64,000 nucleotides of DNA from JAGWBJ01 sp964291465 (GTDB taxonomy: Bacteria; Chloroflexota; Dehalococcoidia; Lucifugimonadales; JAGWBF01): positions 248,001 to 312,000 of the forward strand of contig OZ219928.1 of the NCBI GenBank assembly GCA_964291465.2, written 5' to 3'. A program made the position numbers and the translations under genes. The notes under the pieces were generated by a model. It did not search any database, had not been told where the DNA came from, and was given only the letters and a program-made list of their open reading frames with translations. The first letter of the stretch is position 1. Each line of letters opens with the position of its first letter. This document shows, in pieces, positions 34,814 through 46,500 of this stretch.

Positions 34814-36034
34814 TCAGGGGAGGAGGGGCATCTGGTGCTCGGTCTTCAATGGCCAATCGCGGAACATCCTGCTCAGCTTAAGACTCTGATTCTGGTAGGA
34901 AGAGCCTATTCCGAGCCCGTAGGGTCTGTCGGGTGCCCTCGCCATACGCTCGAATACCAGCCTGGCGATCTTCTGCCTGTGTTGGAGGGCGAAGGGAACG
35001 TCGTGGGCGCGTACCTCTAGCACCGCCCTGCTACCTTGCTTGCCACTTGCGTGGGAGACCCCGAAACCTGGATCGAAGAAGCCCGCGTAGTGAGTCCTCA
35101 GTTCACCACTGGTTGGGTCGTAGGCAGTCATCTCCGCGGCTAGGTCCCTGGGAATGGACACTCCCTCCGCGGACATCAAGAGGTAGAACTCCTCGGGCTC
35201 CAGGATCAAGCGGTTGTGCTGGTCGGCTCGTACCAGCTCCCAGAAGTCTTGAGGGTCGTATTCGGCCACACTGGACAAATCAAGGAGGCCGCTGTTCTTC
35301 TTGGCTCGATATCCAACCACCCTGTCCGCGGTTACCGACAGGTCGACGGTCAGGAACAGACCATCCGAGATGAGAGGGATGGCGGGAGTCGGCTTGGTAA
35401 GATCAGGGCGTGGTTTGATGTACCGATACACAAGTGGTGTACTGGCGTGTATCTTATGAAGCGCGGTGTCTGTAAGCTGGCAGCCGTCGCCCTCTACAAG
35501 CCTTATCTGGTTCAGAGAGATTCCCGTCATCACCTTTATCGTAAAGGACCTTGATACCACTTCCAGGTAGATGGGGCCCGAATACCCCTCTGAAATGGCG
35601 TCGAACCCGGGGCTATTGTCTACCAGAACCCGGGTGAATACGTCCAGGCGGCCGATGGAGCTCTTGGGGTTGGCCCTCGCCCGAATTCCCTTGGGTAAAT
35701 CGAGGGTCTCCAGCAACGGGATCAGGTACGGGCGGTTCTGCTCCAGCACTGCGCCGTTCTCTAGGGGAATAGGGGTGCCGAGCTGGTGGTCGCGCACGGC
35801 AACTGACACTGGCTCGTTGCTTGGAAGAAAGCTACTGCGCAGTCGATACGCACACCGGCCAAGGCGCAAGTCCAGACTCGCTGGCTGGATGTTCCCATCT
35901 GGAATCACACCCTCTTTGCTGGTGACCCAGCCTCGTTCGATTGCGGTGCGCCAGGCGCTGTCCGGAAGCACCCCCTGAGTGGAGATCACCCACTGTGCCG
36001 TCCGGGCTCTAGTCTTGTGTTGCACGTGGTCCAT
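34814..36034 (-). CDS. 2'-deoxycytidine 5'-triphosphate deaminase, bidomain form
   Basis: A 406-residue protein with two dUTPase/Dcd-like beta domains. The first has GVIPDGNIQPASLDLRLG, then RANPKSSIGRLDVFTRVLVDN, and GYSGPIYLEV, whose glutamate is the catalytic one; the second repeats the layout (IPRDLAAEMTAYDP, HYAGFFDPGFG). Double-length Dcd proteins occur in alphaproteobacteria and some phages. It makes dUTP from dCTP. The base composition is lower in GC than its surroundings, which suggests transfer. It has no obvious functional link to its neighbours and is separated from the second dehalogenase-like gene by a strong terminator. Confidence 0.85.
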   Translation of the reverse strand: MDHVQHKTRARTAQWVISTQGVLPDSAWRTAIERGWVTSKEGVIPDGNIQPASLDLRLGRCAYRLRSSFLPSNEPVSVAVRDHQLGTPIPLENGAVLEQNRPYLIPLLETLDLPKGIRARANPKSSIGRLDVFTRVLVDNSPGFDAISEGYSGPIYLEVVSRSFTIKVMTGISLNQIRLVEGDGCQLTDTALHKIHASTPLVYRYIKPRPDLTKPTPAIPLISDGLFLTVDLSVTADRVVGYRAKKNSGLLDLSSVAEYDPQDFWELVRADQHNRLILEPEEFYLLMSAEGVSIPRDLAAEMTAYDPTSGELRTHYAGFFDPGFGVSHASGKQGSRAVLEVRAHDVPFALQHRQKIARLVFERMARAPDRPYGLGIGSSYQNQSLKLSRMFRDWPLKTEHQMPLLP

Positions 36035-36134
36035 GAGCTAAGTCTCGGGTCGGTTCCTCTTGCGGTGGGGCTAGGGGAAGAATAGACCAGGGAATGGGCG
36101 ATGTCTATAGTAACCCCGGACCGGCCGCGCAGCC

Positions 36135-36168
36135 AAAAATCGAGGGGCGGCCGCACGGCCGCCCCTCG
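36135..36168 (-). terminator. Strong intrinsic terminator after dehalogenase-like copy 2
   Basis: cgaggggcggccg (36141-36153) and cggccgcccctcg (36156-36168) form a perfect 13-bp stem. On the minus strand it is followed by ATTTTT. It ends the transcript of the 36194-37495 gene. Confidence 0.85.
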
Positions 36169-36193
36169 CTGTTCCAGTGCTTTCCGGCGTGGG

Positions 36194-37495
36194 CTAGAAC
36201 TCGTCCATGTCCACGTCGTCTTCCTGGGCGTACTCGGCGTACATCGCGTCCACGGGACCCTTCACGAACTCGCGGAGCCTCTCGCGGAAGTCCTGCCACA
36301 CCTTGTCGCCCTCGGGGCCCTCGGGCACCTGTCCGGCCTCGATCTTCCCCTTCAGCTCCTGCAGGAGGTGGGAATCGCCGTAGCCCTCGGGGATGTGGAA
36401 GAAGTCGGAGCCGAACCTGGGAAGCTCGCTGGGGCCGAAGTAGCCCAGCCCGTGCATCTCGTAGCCTTCCAGGTGGTGGGTGCCCTTGCCCAGCACCTGG
36501 CCGGTGGTGGCGTAGTGCTCCATGACGGCCTTCATGCCGAACCGCTGGATGGGGCAGACCTTCATGCAGATGCCGCAGGCGGCGTAGCGTGCCATGACGG
36601 GCCGGCAGCGCTTGGCGACGATCTTGAACTTCTCGACGCCCCTCCACCAGACCTGGTCCCTCTGGAGAGCGCGGCCGGGGCAGCGGTTGACGCAGACCTG
36701 GCAGATGGTGCAGAACTCGGGGACGCCGTAGTCGACTGGGGAGTCGTAGGTGACCGGGGCGTCGGTGGTGATGATCATGAGGCGGTGTCGGGAGCCGAAG
36801 TGTGGGGAGAGCAGGTAGCCCATGGCGCCCTGCTGGCCCATGCCGGCGGCCACGAACATGGGGATGATCACCGAGCCCGGGTCCGTCGGGTTGTGGACCT
36901 GGGCGCGGTATCCCAGGGACCTGATGAAGTCGGCCAGCTCCAGGCCCGCGGCGCCCTCCCTGCGGTAGGTGGCGAAGACGGCCTCCTCGGCGGGCTCGCT
37001 GGGGATGGTCTGGGTCTTCTCGTAGGGCTGCTCCATGGCCAGGCAGATGACGTTGGGATAGGGCTTGACCCACCTGCGCTTGCTGACGTAGGTGTAGCGG
37101 TTGTCGTAGGCGGTCATGCCGACCATGGCGTAGCCGAGCTCCAGGGCCTTGGCCTTGATGTCCTCGGTGACGTCCCGCCCGGCGGGCTCGCTGGTCGGCT
37201 CTATGTCGCCCGTCTCCCGGCAGGCCAGGATGATGGGCTTGTTGAGCCGCTCGTGCTCGTCGCGGATCTCCTTGATGTCGCTGATGGCCCGGGACCACTT
37301 CCGGTAGACGAAGTTCTCCACGTTGTGGCTCTCCACCGGGTAGTTCCGGGTGTAGTAGTTGATGGTGTCCTCGTCCTTGTTGGCTCCGGGGACGCCCTCC
37401 AACTCTTCGGGTATGGGGATGACCTCTTCTTCGGCTGGCGGGACCGGGCCTCTCAGTGAATCCGGGACCCTAACGGTGTGTCCGATTTTGAGCAT
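36194..37495 (-). CDS. Reductive dehalogenase-like corrinoid iron-sulfur protein, copy 2
   Basis: A 433-residue paralogue of the 29616-30902 protein, with the same two cluster motifs (CTICQVCVNRCP and CGICMKVCP), no twin-arginine signal, and the same cobalamin-domain start. The proteins differ mainly at residues 7-35, in a loop after KPI (LACRETGDIEPTSEPAG), around VIIPMFVAAG, and at the acidic C terminus. At DNA level 36495-36853 is identical to 29905-30263 without one mismatch. GGAAGGAG precedes ATG 37495; the frame is open to 37534 without support. It appears monocistronic, closed by a strong terminator, so it may be regulated separately from copy 1. Confidence 0.8.
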   Translation of the reverse strand: MLKIGHTVRVPDSLRGPVPPAEEEVIPIPEELEGVPGANKDEDTINYYTRNYPVESHNVENFVYRKWSRAISDIKEIRDEHERLNKPIILACRETGDIEPTSEPAGRDVTEDIKAKALELGYAMVGMTAYDNRYTYVSKRRWVKPYPNVICLAMEQPYEKTQTIPSEPAEEAVFATYRREGAAGLELADFIRSLGYRAQVHNPTDPGSVIIPMFVAAGMGQQGAMGYLLSPHFGSRHRLMIITTDAPVTYDSPVDYGVPEFCTICQVCVNRCPGRALQRDQVWWRGVEKFKIVAKRCRPVMARYAACGICMKVCPIQRFGMKAVMEHYATTGQVLGKGTHHLEGYEMHGLGYFGPSELPRFGSDFFHIPEGYGDSHLLQELKGKIEAGQVPEGPEGDKVWQDFRERLREFVKGPVDAMYAEYAQEDDVDMDEF

Positions 37496-39398
37496 GGTGT
37501 CTCCTTCCCTCGTATGCCGGTTCCAACGGGCCAATTGCCGTTAGACTATATCGCCGGACACTCCCTGATGTCAAGCTCGTACCCGGCGGCATAGCAGCAA
37601 ATCGGGCCCAATTCGTTACGAATGTCGGAGCCCCGGAGCCGGGTGTCCCGACGGTACGGGGCCGGGGGCTAGCCCGCGTGGGCCTTGATGAGCTCGGCGG
37701 CCCTGGGGTCGATGGCGCCCAGCTCCACTCCCGCGTCGGAGCGGGCGACCCCCAGGTGGGCGTCCCGCAGAAGCTGCTCCCAGTCGGCATCGTTGCCGTA
37801 CTTGCTCTTGAGATCGTCGAAGAACGCGTCCAGCGCGGCTTTATCGAACATGTGGTTTGCTCCCAGTTGTTCTTATGCCATGGCTGTCGGCCCTCCGTTC
37901 TTATGCCATGACGGGCCAGCAGAATTCTACGACAAGCCCATCCGCCCGTCAACAGGATAGGAAGGCAAGGGGCGCGGAAACTAGACGCCCCATCCTCGTC
38001 GAAGCCCGTCTCCCAGGGGGCCTCTTTGCGGCCCGGGGGCAGTGCCCAGGAGATGGCGGCCTGCAAGGTCGGGAAGGTCATGTGCCGGGCTCCCTGCCCG
38101 GCCTGCCCATCGCCCCCGGCTGCGGGGAAGACGCAGTACCGGAAGCCGAGCCTGGAGGCCTCGTTCAGCCGGCGCTGCCACTGGGACACGGCCCTCAGCT
38201 CGCCGCTGAGCCCCACCTCGCCCGCGACGACGGTCTGGGGCCGGACGGGGACGTTGCGCACGCTGGAGGCGATGGCCAGGGCCACGGCCAGGTCTGAGGA
38301 AGGGTCCCGGAGCCTGAGCCCTCCTACCACGTTCACTATCACGTCCAGGTTGCCCAGGCCCAGCCCCGCCCTCCGTCCCAGGACCGCGGCCAGCATCAGC
38401 AGCCGGTTGTAGTCCAGCCCGTTGGCCACCCTCCTGGGCGCGGGCAGCACCGAGGGGGAGGTGAGCGCCTGGACCTCCACCAGCAGCGGGCGGCTGCCCT
38501 CCAGCACCGGCACGATGGTGGAGCCCACGGCGCCCTCCAGGCGGTTGGCCAGGAGCACTCGCGAGGGGTCCGGCACCTCCACCAGGCCGCCGCCGCCCAT
38601 CTGGAAGATGCCCACCTCGTCGGTGGAGCCGAAGCGGTTCTTGGAGCCCCGCAGGATGCGGTACTCGCCCGTCCCGTCCCCCTCCAGGTGGACCACGGCG
38701 TCGACCATGTGCTCTAGGACGCGGGGCCCCGCCAGGGACCCCTCCTTGGTCACGTGGCCCGTCATGACCACGGGAACGGCGCTGGCCTTGGCCCACCGCA
38801 TGATCCGCAGGGTGGACTCCCGCACCTGGGCCACGCTCCCGGCCCCCGAGGGCAGGTCGTCGCAGTAGAGGGTCTGCACCGAGTCGACCATGGCCAGGGC
38901 GGGGCGGAACTCCTCCAGGTGCCTCACGACCTCGTCGGCGTTGGTCTCGGCCAGCATGTACACGCCGCGGCCCGAGAAGCCCAGCCGGTCGGAGCGCGAC
39001 TTTATCTGGCTGACGGACTCCTCGCCGCTGACGTACAGCACCGAGCCGCCCCCGGCCGCTAGGCCCTGGGCCGTCTGGAGGAGCATGGTCGACTTGCCGA
39101 CTCCGGGCTCCCCGGCCATGAGGACCACGGAGCCCGGGACCACGCCGCCGCCGAGGACCCGGTTGAGCTCGGAGAAGGCCAGGGGTATGCGGTCGTGGTC
39201 GTCGGTGTCGACGGTGTAGAGCTCCTTGGGGGCCGGGGGCGCCTCGCCGGTCCAGGAGCGGCGCTCCCTGCGGGAGGAGGAGGGGCTCTGGACCAGCGGG
39301 GCCCTCTCGCGGCAGGCGGGGCAGAAGCCCATCCATTTGGGGCTCTCGTAGCCGCAGGATGCGCAGAAGAAGGCGGCGCCCGCTTTTTCTCTGGCCAC
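37470..39398 (-). CDS. radA: DNA repair protein RadA/Sms (frame continues past likely end at 37981)
   Basis: A RecA-like branch-migration helicase. C-x2-C...C-x2-C zinc finger (CASCGYESPKWMGFCPAC, residues 12-29), Walker A AGEPGVGKSTM, the RadA-specific SKNRFGSTDEVG motif, and the C-terminal Lon-like domain ending AAISWAL near residue 455. Normal length is about 460. As written, the frame runs on to 37470 (642 residues), but the tail is arginine/serine-rich noise crossing the 60-residue gene. One more G in gatggggcgtctag (just after 37983) would give a stop at 37981, a natural length of about 472. Either the stop was lost recently or a G was dropped in sequencing. Confidence 0.88.
   Translation of the reverse strand: MAREKAGAAFFCASCGYESPKWMGFCPACRERAPLVQSPSSSRRERRSWTGEAPPAPKELYTVDTDDHDRIPLAFSELNRVLGGGVVPGSVVLMAGEPGVGKSTMLLQTAQGLAAGGGSVLYVSGEESVSQIKSRSDRLGFSGRGVYMLAETNADEVVRHLEEFRPALAMVDSVQTLYCDDLPSGAGSVAQVRESTLRIMRWAKASAVPVVMTGHVTKEGSLAGPRVLEHMVDAVVHLEGDGTGEYRILRGSKNRFGSTDEVGIFQMGGGGLVEVPDPSRVLLANRLEGAVGSTIVPVLEGSRPLLVEVQALTSPSVLPAPRRVANGLDYNRLLMLAAVLGRRAGLGLGNLDVIVNVVGGLRLRDPSSDLAVALAIASSVRNVPVRPQTVVAGEVGLSGELRAVSQWQRRLNEASRLGFRYCVFPAAGGDGQAGQGARHMTFPTLQAAISWALPPGRKEAPWETGFDEDGASSFRAPCLPILLTGGWACRRILLARHGIRTEGRQPWHKNNWEQTTCSIKPRWTRSSTISRASTATMPTGSSFCGTPTWGSPAPTREWSWAPSTPGPPSSSRPTRASPRPRTVGTPGSGAPTFVTNWARFAAMPPGTSLTSGSVRRYSLTAIGPLEPAYEGRRHHAQNRTHR
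37669..37851 (-). CDS. Small hypothetical protein, 60 residues
   Basis: A 60-residue acidic, helical protein (FFDDLKSKYGNDADWEQLLRDAH) with no motif I know. A GGGAG lies 9 bp upstream of the ATG, and composition looks coding. It lies wholly inside the open frame that extends radA beyond its likely end, which is an argument that the radA extension is not real. Confidence 0.5.
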   Translation of the reverse strand: MFDKAALDAFFDDLKSKYGNDADWEQLLRDAHLGVARSDAGVELGAIDPRAAELIKAHAG

Positions 39399-39437
39399 TG
39401 GGAAGCCCCTCGCCCTAGGTCGCCATGCCCGTCGGTC

Positions 39438-39492
39438 TATACCAGCCGTATACCAGCCCTATGCCGGCCCTATACCAGCCGTATACCAGAAG
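39438..39492. repeat. Five tandem 11-bp repeats
   Basis: Units tataccagccg, tataccagccc, tatgccggccc, tataccagccg and tataccagaag lie head to tail at 39438-39492. They sit between the clpC terminator and radA, 40-95 bp upstream of the radA start. Eleven bp is about one helical turn, so all units face the same side of the helix. Confidence 0.8.
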
Positions 39493-39516
39493 GAGGCCCC
39501 GAGTCGCGGGGCCTCC
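39492..39516 (-). terminator. Hairpin terminator after clpC
   Basis: ggaggcccc (39492-39500) and ggggcctcc (39508-39516) form a perfect 9-bp stem with a 7-nt loop. On the minus strand TTCT follows. It lies 40 bp after the clpC stop. Confidence 0.6.
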
Positions 39517-39556
39517 CCGGAGGTTGTGCCTGGGAGGTTTTGCCTGGTGGCCGGCG

Positions 39557-42028
<2,472 letters not shown>

Positions 42029-42149
42029 GTGGGTACCCCCTCACTGCGAGAGAGTTTTCTGGGGACTCAGCACCAAGGGCTTCGACGTGAGGGCCGCTTG
42101 GCTGCTGCCGGTTGGTCCAGACTTGGGGAAAGCGCCTGCCACGAACACG

Positions 42150-42172
42150 GGGCCTATAGCCATTATAGGCCC
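42150..42172. promoter_or_regulatory. Operator-like dyad upstream of clpC
   Basis: gggcctata (42150-42158) and tataggccc (42164-42172) are perfect inverted arms around a 5-nt spacer. It lies in the 346-bp gap between the 5S gene and clpC, about 120 bp from the clpC start codon. It could bind a stress repressor or be a weak terminator for the 5S transcript. It does not match the CIRCE or CtsR consensus that I know. Confidence 0.4.
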
Positions 42173-42374
42173 GGAATTTAAGGGTTGTAAAGGTACGGGC
42201 TGCGGGGTTCAGGAGTGTTCATGGCTTGGAGAATGTGAATAATTTAACGATCTCCTTGGGCGAAGTAAATGTACCACACCGGGGGCGAAAATGAAAGGGG
42301 CCCCAGGGCCCTATTCGGGCCGTCGCCGGAGGAATGGCGGAGGAATACGGGATGCCCGTGGAAAGAGAAAGCCC

Positions 42375-42491
42375 CCCGGCGGTGGCCTATTTTCCCACTC
42401 CGTCACCGAAGCAGTATCGTCAGCGCTGAGGCGTTTCACTACCGTGTTCGGGATGGGAACGGGTGGGTCCGCCTCGCTCTAACCACCAAGG
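42375..42491 (-). rRNA. rrf: 5S ribosomal RNA (solitary)
   Basis: The reverse complement has the 5S core: CTTGGTGGTTAGAGC start, the universal CCCGTTCCCATCCCGAACACGG loop region, and a terminal stem GGTGG/CCACC near the ends. Boundaries are approximate within a few bases. There is no 23S or 16S gene on either side: clpC lies downstream and non-coding DNA upstream. rRNA genes are unlinked in some Chloroflexota, which fits. Confidence 0.92.
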
Positions 42492-42492
42492 G

Positions 42493-42816
42493 ACTATGCT
42501 CACCTAATAGTATGCAACAGGACGGGCGGGATGGCAAGACCCTGGAGCGGCTTAGCCTGGGTAATGAGGGTTGACCGTGGCCGCGGATGGAGCCGGGCAT
42601 GTATCAGGGGCGGCCCGGAAAAGTCCGGACACCGCGCATTGACTTCCAGCTCAGTATGTGCTTAGGTATATGAACCCGTGTCAATACCGCGAGCCCCCGT
42701 ACCGGCCCACACACCGAGCGCCAGCACCGTTAACGGCCCCTATCACCCCTTCTTCTTGCGCCCAGCTTCGCCCCCACCCCGCGGCCAAGATGCGCTTCTG
42801 GCGAGGTACGCCCAAG
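42493..42816. other. Non-coding stretch upstream of the 5S gene
   Basis: About 320 bp holding no gene that I can support. It should contain the 5S promoter on the minus strand. No 23S 3' end, tRNA or repeat was seen. Confidence 0.4.
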
Positions 42817-43071
42817 ATGGATGATAGGCTGATCAACTCCATCGGGTTAGCCCTTGACATCATTGGCGTCATTCTAGTCTATAGGTTTGGGATCGCCTCC
42901 GATGTAAGGCCAAGAGCTAGCGGGACCGTGATTCAATTTCCCCCTTACCCCACCGAAGCTGAGCAAAGAGAAACGATGGCACGATGGAAACGTCACCAGC
43001 GAATGGCGCTGCTCGGTTTGGTTCTCTTGGTGATGGGGCTGGCTCTGCAAATGGCCAGCAATTACATCTGA
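42817..43071 (+). CDS. Small two-helix membrane protein, hypothetical
   Basis: An 84-residue protein with two hydrophobic segments (INSIGLALDIIGVILVYRFG and MALLGLVLLVMGLALQMAS) joined by a ~35-residue polar loop. ATG 42817 has GAGG about 10 bp upstream; ATG 42790 and an open frame from 42658 are alternatives with no better support. No function can be assigned. It is less GC-rich than the core genes and marks the start of the accessory stretch with the restriction enzyme. Confidence 0.55.
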   Translation: MDDRLINSIGLALDIIGVILVYRFGIASDVRPRASGTVIQFPPYPTEAEQRETMARWKRHQRMALLGLVLLVMGLALQMASNYI

Positions 43072-43210
43072 GCTCCGTCCGGCGGGGCGCTTAAGGAATG
43101 TCACGCTCGATTCCTTTCGCGTTGCGTAGCTCTCGTCCTCCCTTATCGCGCGGTGATTTCGCTCCTGTATCGACCCCTAGGGCCAGCGTTAATCTTGGGA
43201 ACCCGTGTCG

Positions 43211-43516
43211 TCATATTTCCACCTGACGCCAGTGCCTTTCGCTGCACTCGCATCCGTCATACCAAGACTGTCGCACTGGATGAGGCCTAGCAACGCGGGC
43301 GAACTCTATCCCTCTTCGCGCCAAGAACTCGACAGGGCCGCCTGGCCCCCAATCTTGATACGAGTCCCAGCGAACTGGTTGATGGGCAAGTGCCGTCAGA
43401 CAAGCGTCCAAATATTCGGACTGGTGGGGTGTCCGGTCGCCAGGCGGAATTGCGGTGATGCTCTTGATGGCGTTTACGCCGCCGATGTTCAATTTGCCAG
43501 AGTCATTGGTGGTCAT
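43211..43516 (-). CDS. Hypothetical protein, 101 residues
   Basis: No known family. ATG 43516 is preferred because GGAGGGCAAG precedes it; the frame is open to 43552. The protein is soluble, with an N-terminal region LNIGGVNAIKSITAIPPGDRTPHQSEYLDACLT and a cysteine-containing tail. It lies 60 bp beyond the restriction-modification gene on the same strand and shares its lower GC. It could be a small accessory of that system, but nothing in the sequence shows this. Confidence 0.45.
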   Translation of the reverse strand: MTTNDSGKLNIGGVNAIKSITAIPPGDRTPHQSEYLDACLTALAHQPVRWDSYQDWGPGGPVEFLARRGIEFARVARPHPVRQSWYDGCECSERHWRQVEI

Positions 43517-43578
43517 CTTGCCCTCCGATACTGGCCGACCTTGGGCGGTCATTCACATGTAGAATCGCCGCCCGCTAC

Positions 43579-46500
43579 TCACACCGCCACCACGGTCTCC
43601 GTGTCCCCCGCGGCCAGGGCGTTCATGTAGGCCAGGATGAGGTCGCGGGTGCGGTAGGAGCCGAACCGGGCCTCGTCGTCGCGGCGGACTATGGGGAAGG
43701 TGCCAAGGACGTAGTCGGCCTCCTCCCGGGACAGGCCGTACAGGTGGAAGTAGAGGGCGTCCAGACGGGCGCGCAGGTGGCGGCGCTCCTCTTCGTCCCA
43801 GATGAAGGGAGGGCCGTCGTAGCCCATGTCCCGGGCGAAGGGAATCATGTCGTTGGCGGTGTAGGTCAGCCGCAGGACGTGGTCCCGTACAAGGTCCCGG
43901 GCAGTGGTGCTCCCGAACCCCCGGTCGTAGTCGTCGGGGGCGATGACGGGGAGCTGCTCGACTATGAAATTGTTCAGGTGCTGACCTTGGACCTTCTGCC
44001 TTGCCACAAAATCAAATGGGAATGAATTGAAACATGCCACCAATATCCATGCGTTCTCCAAGTAACTTGGCAGGTCGTCCGAATCTGGAAAATAGAGAGG
44101 CAACGTGTTGCCCACTGCTTCCCGCGGTATTACGGCCGCAATCATGGTTCGGGAATTCGTCGTTGCAGTAGCGTCCTTGAATGCGACCGCCCATCCCAAC
44201 CCTTCGGGCCATTTAGTCCGCCCTTCGCTGACCCAGAACTGGGGATCGGGTAACATATCTGGGTCTGCGTGATGGTCGGAACTCAATTCTTTCGCTTTCG
44301 CGGGCCTATTGAGGTTGTTAGGATTGACGACAACGCTAGCTGCCCGGTGATCAAAGGCCTGCACCATCTTGCCCTCATAGAGGGGCAGGTATAGCTCGTT
44401 GCCCTTCCTCCAACGACTGGCGTCCACAGGATAGAACCCCTCAGCATCGAGTGTTGCCGCTGTCTGAAACAGGTGCGAGTCGTTGGTCATGTGGAACATG
44501 GTGTGGTAACGCACAGGCCATGCCTTGCGCTCCCTGTTCCCGGAGCGGTGCACCAGCACGGGGTGATTCTCGTAGATCCGGCGTGTTATCTCGGCGTCCC
44601 GGCGGGTGCGGAACACGGGTGCGGTGCCTGTGTTGGGGTTCACATGGGCGAAGTCGTCGCGCGACAGGGCGAAGCAGCGGTCCGGGTCCTTGATGTCCTC
44701 GGTGTCGTGGAGGAAGAACGCGCACTCGGTCTCGTCGAACCGGCGCGCCTCGCCGCCCAGTATCAACGCGCAGAACTTGAACGATGCGTGAACGTCCTTG
44801 AAGAACACCTTTCGGTTCTCGAAGTCGAAGAGGCCGTCCACCCGCCCGGCGGTGGAGACGGACTTGAAGAAGGCGGCAGCGGTCTTGTCGCCGTAGATGC
44901 CCGACGGCGTCAGCAGTCCCACCATTCCATCCGGCTTGACGAGGTCCAACGCCCGCTCCACGAAGAGAGAGTAGAGGTTGATGTCGCCGCTGGCCAGCAT
45001 CGGGTAGTGCCCGGACCTCCGAACGAGCTCGCCGAGGCTGTCCGCTCGATCCTTCGCGGCGTCGAAGTCGTCAGCGAGCGGATTGCCGCTTGCTCGGAGT
45101 TCCCGGATCAAGGCCCGCCTCTCGTCCGCGGTTGGGGCGAGGGCGATATGAGGAGCACGAATGGCGAACCACTCCACCTCCTGAAGCTTGATCCTGTCCC
45201 AGGGCGGGTTGCCGATAACGGCGTCGAACCCGCCTTGAGGCCGGGCGTTCTGCCAGTGCCGCCACACACCGGGGAAGGCTGCCTGCCAGTGCAGGAACCC
45301 CTCCCGGTCCGCGATGGACTTGGCACCACGCCACAGTCGGTGGAACGTTGGCCCGGAGGGGTCCGAGTCCTCGGCCCCCCCGTCGGCCGGGCCCTCGGCC
45401 AAGAGCTGGTACGCCCGCTCCGGCTGCTGGCCGAGCGCGTCGGACATCGGGGCTTCGAAGGCCGTGCGCTGTTTCTTCTTCATGCCGGCAGTCAGCCACC
45501 GCATGCCGGTGAGAAGGTCGAGCACCCTTCGAAGGTCGGCCGTCGTATCCTCCACCCCCTGGAACAAGGAGGCCGACTCCTGGACTTGGGAGATGTCGGT
45601 GTCGGACATCTCCTCTATCTCCTGCATCCCGGCTGCGGCTGCTTCGGCGCTTGCTATGGCCGGGCTGGCGAACAGCCCGCCCAGCCGGTCCAGCTCGGGA
45701 GCGGCATCGCTCACCCGCATCCCGATGAGAGTGTCGCCGCACCGCAGGTGGTGGTCCAGGAAGGAGAGGGGCGCGCCTACGGTGAAGCTGTGCAGCCACA
45801 GGGACACCTTGGCCAGCTCCACGGTGAGGGGGTTCTTGTCCACGCCGTAGATGCACCGCTTGAGGACCATGCGGCGGATTATGGCCTGGTCCGTGAGTTG
45901 CGCCTCGTCCATCGCCCAACCCGACTCCTGGGCCCTCTGAAGAATGTCCCCCCGGACCGTTGCCACCCGCTCCAACGTGGGGGAGACGTACCGGCCGTCG
46001 AGCCACTCGGGGACCGCTGAAGCGTACTCGACCATGGCTGCGATGCGGTCCGACAGGAAGTCCACCGCCGTGACCAGGAAGTGGCCGCTCCCCATGGCCG
46101 GGTCTAGCACCTTCAGGTCGAGCATCGCCTCGGCCGGGTCGAGCTTGCGGAGATCGGCCTCTCGTTCGGCCCTGGGGCGATGGTCGCTCTTCAGCTCCCT
46201 GGATTTGTCCTCGAAGGCCCTCAGGCGCTCTTCGGCCAGGGGCTCCAGGGTCCGTTCGACGATGAGGTCCACCAGCTCCTGGGGCGTGTAGAAGCTGCCG
46301 CTGTCCTTGCGGGCGTAGGGGTTGGGACGGATGATGATCCTGCCCTCGGCGTCGCGTACCGGCTCCCGCTCCAGGAGCCGTTCGTAGATGGAGCCGAGCT
46401 GCTGAACGGACATGTCTCGGTAGTTGACGAATCTGGGACTGCCGTCGGTTTCCGTGTGGCTCAGGTGGTAGATGATATTGGCGACGGTGTCGTCCGGCAG

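Noticed and set aside
42269..42574. Plus-strand open frame of 101 codons
   Set aside because: It lies across the 5S rRNA gene on the opposite strand.
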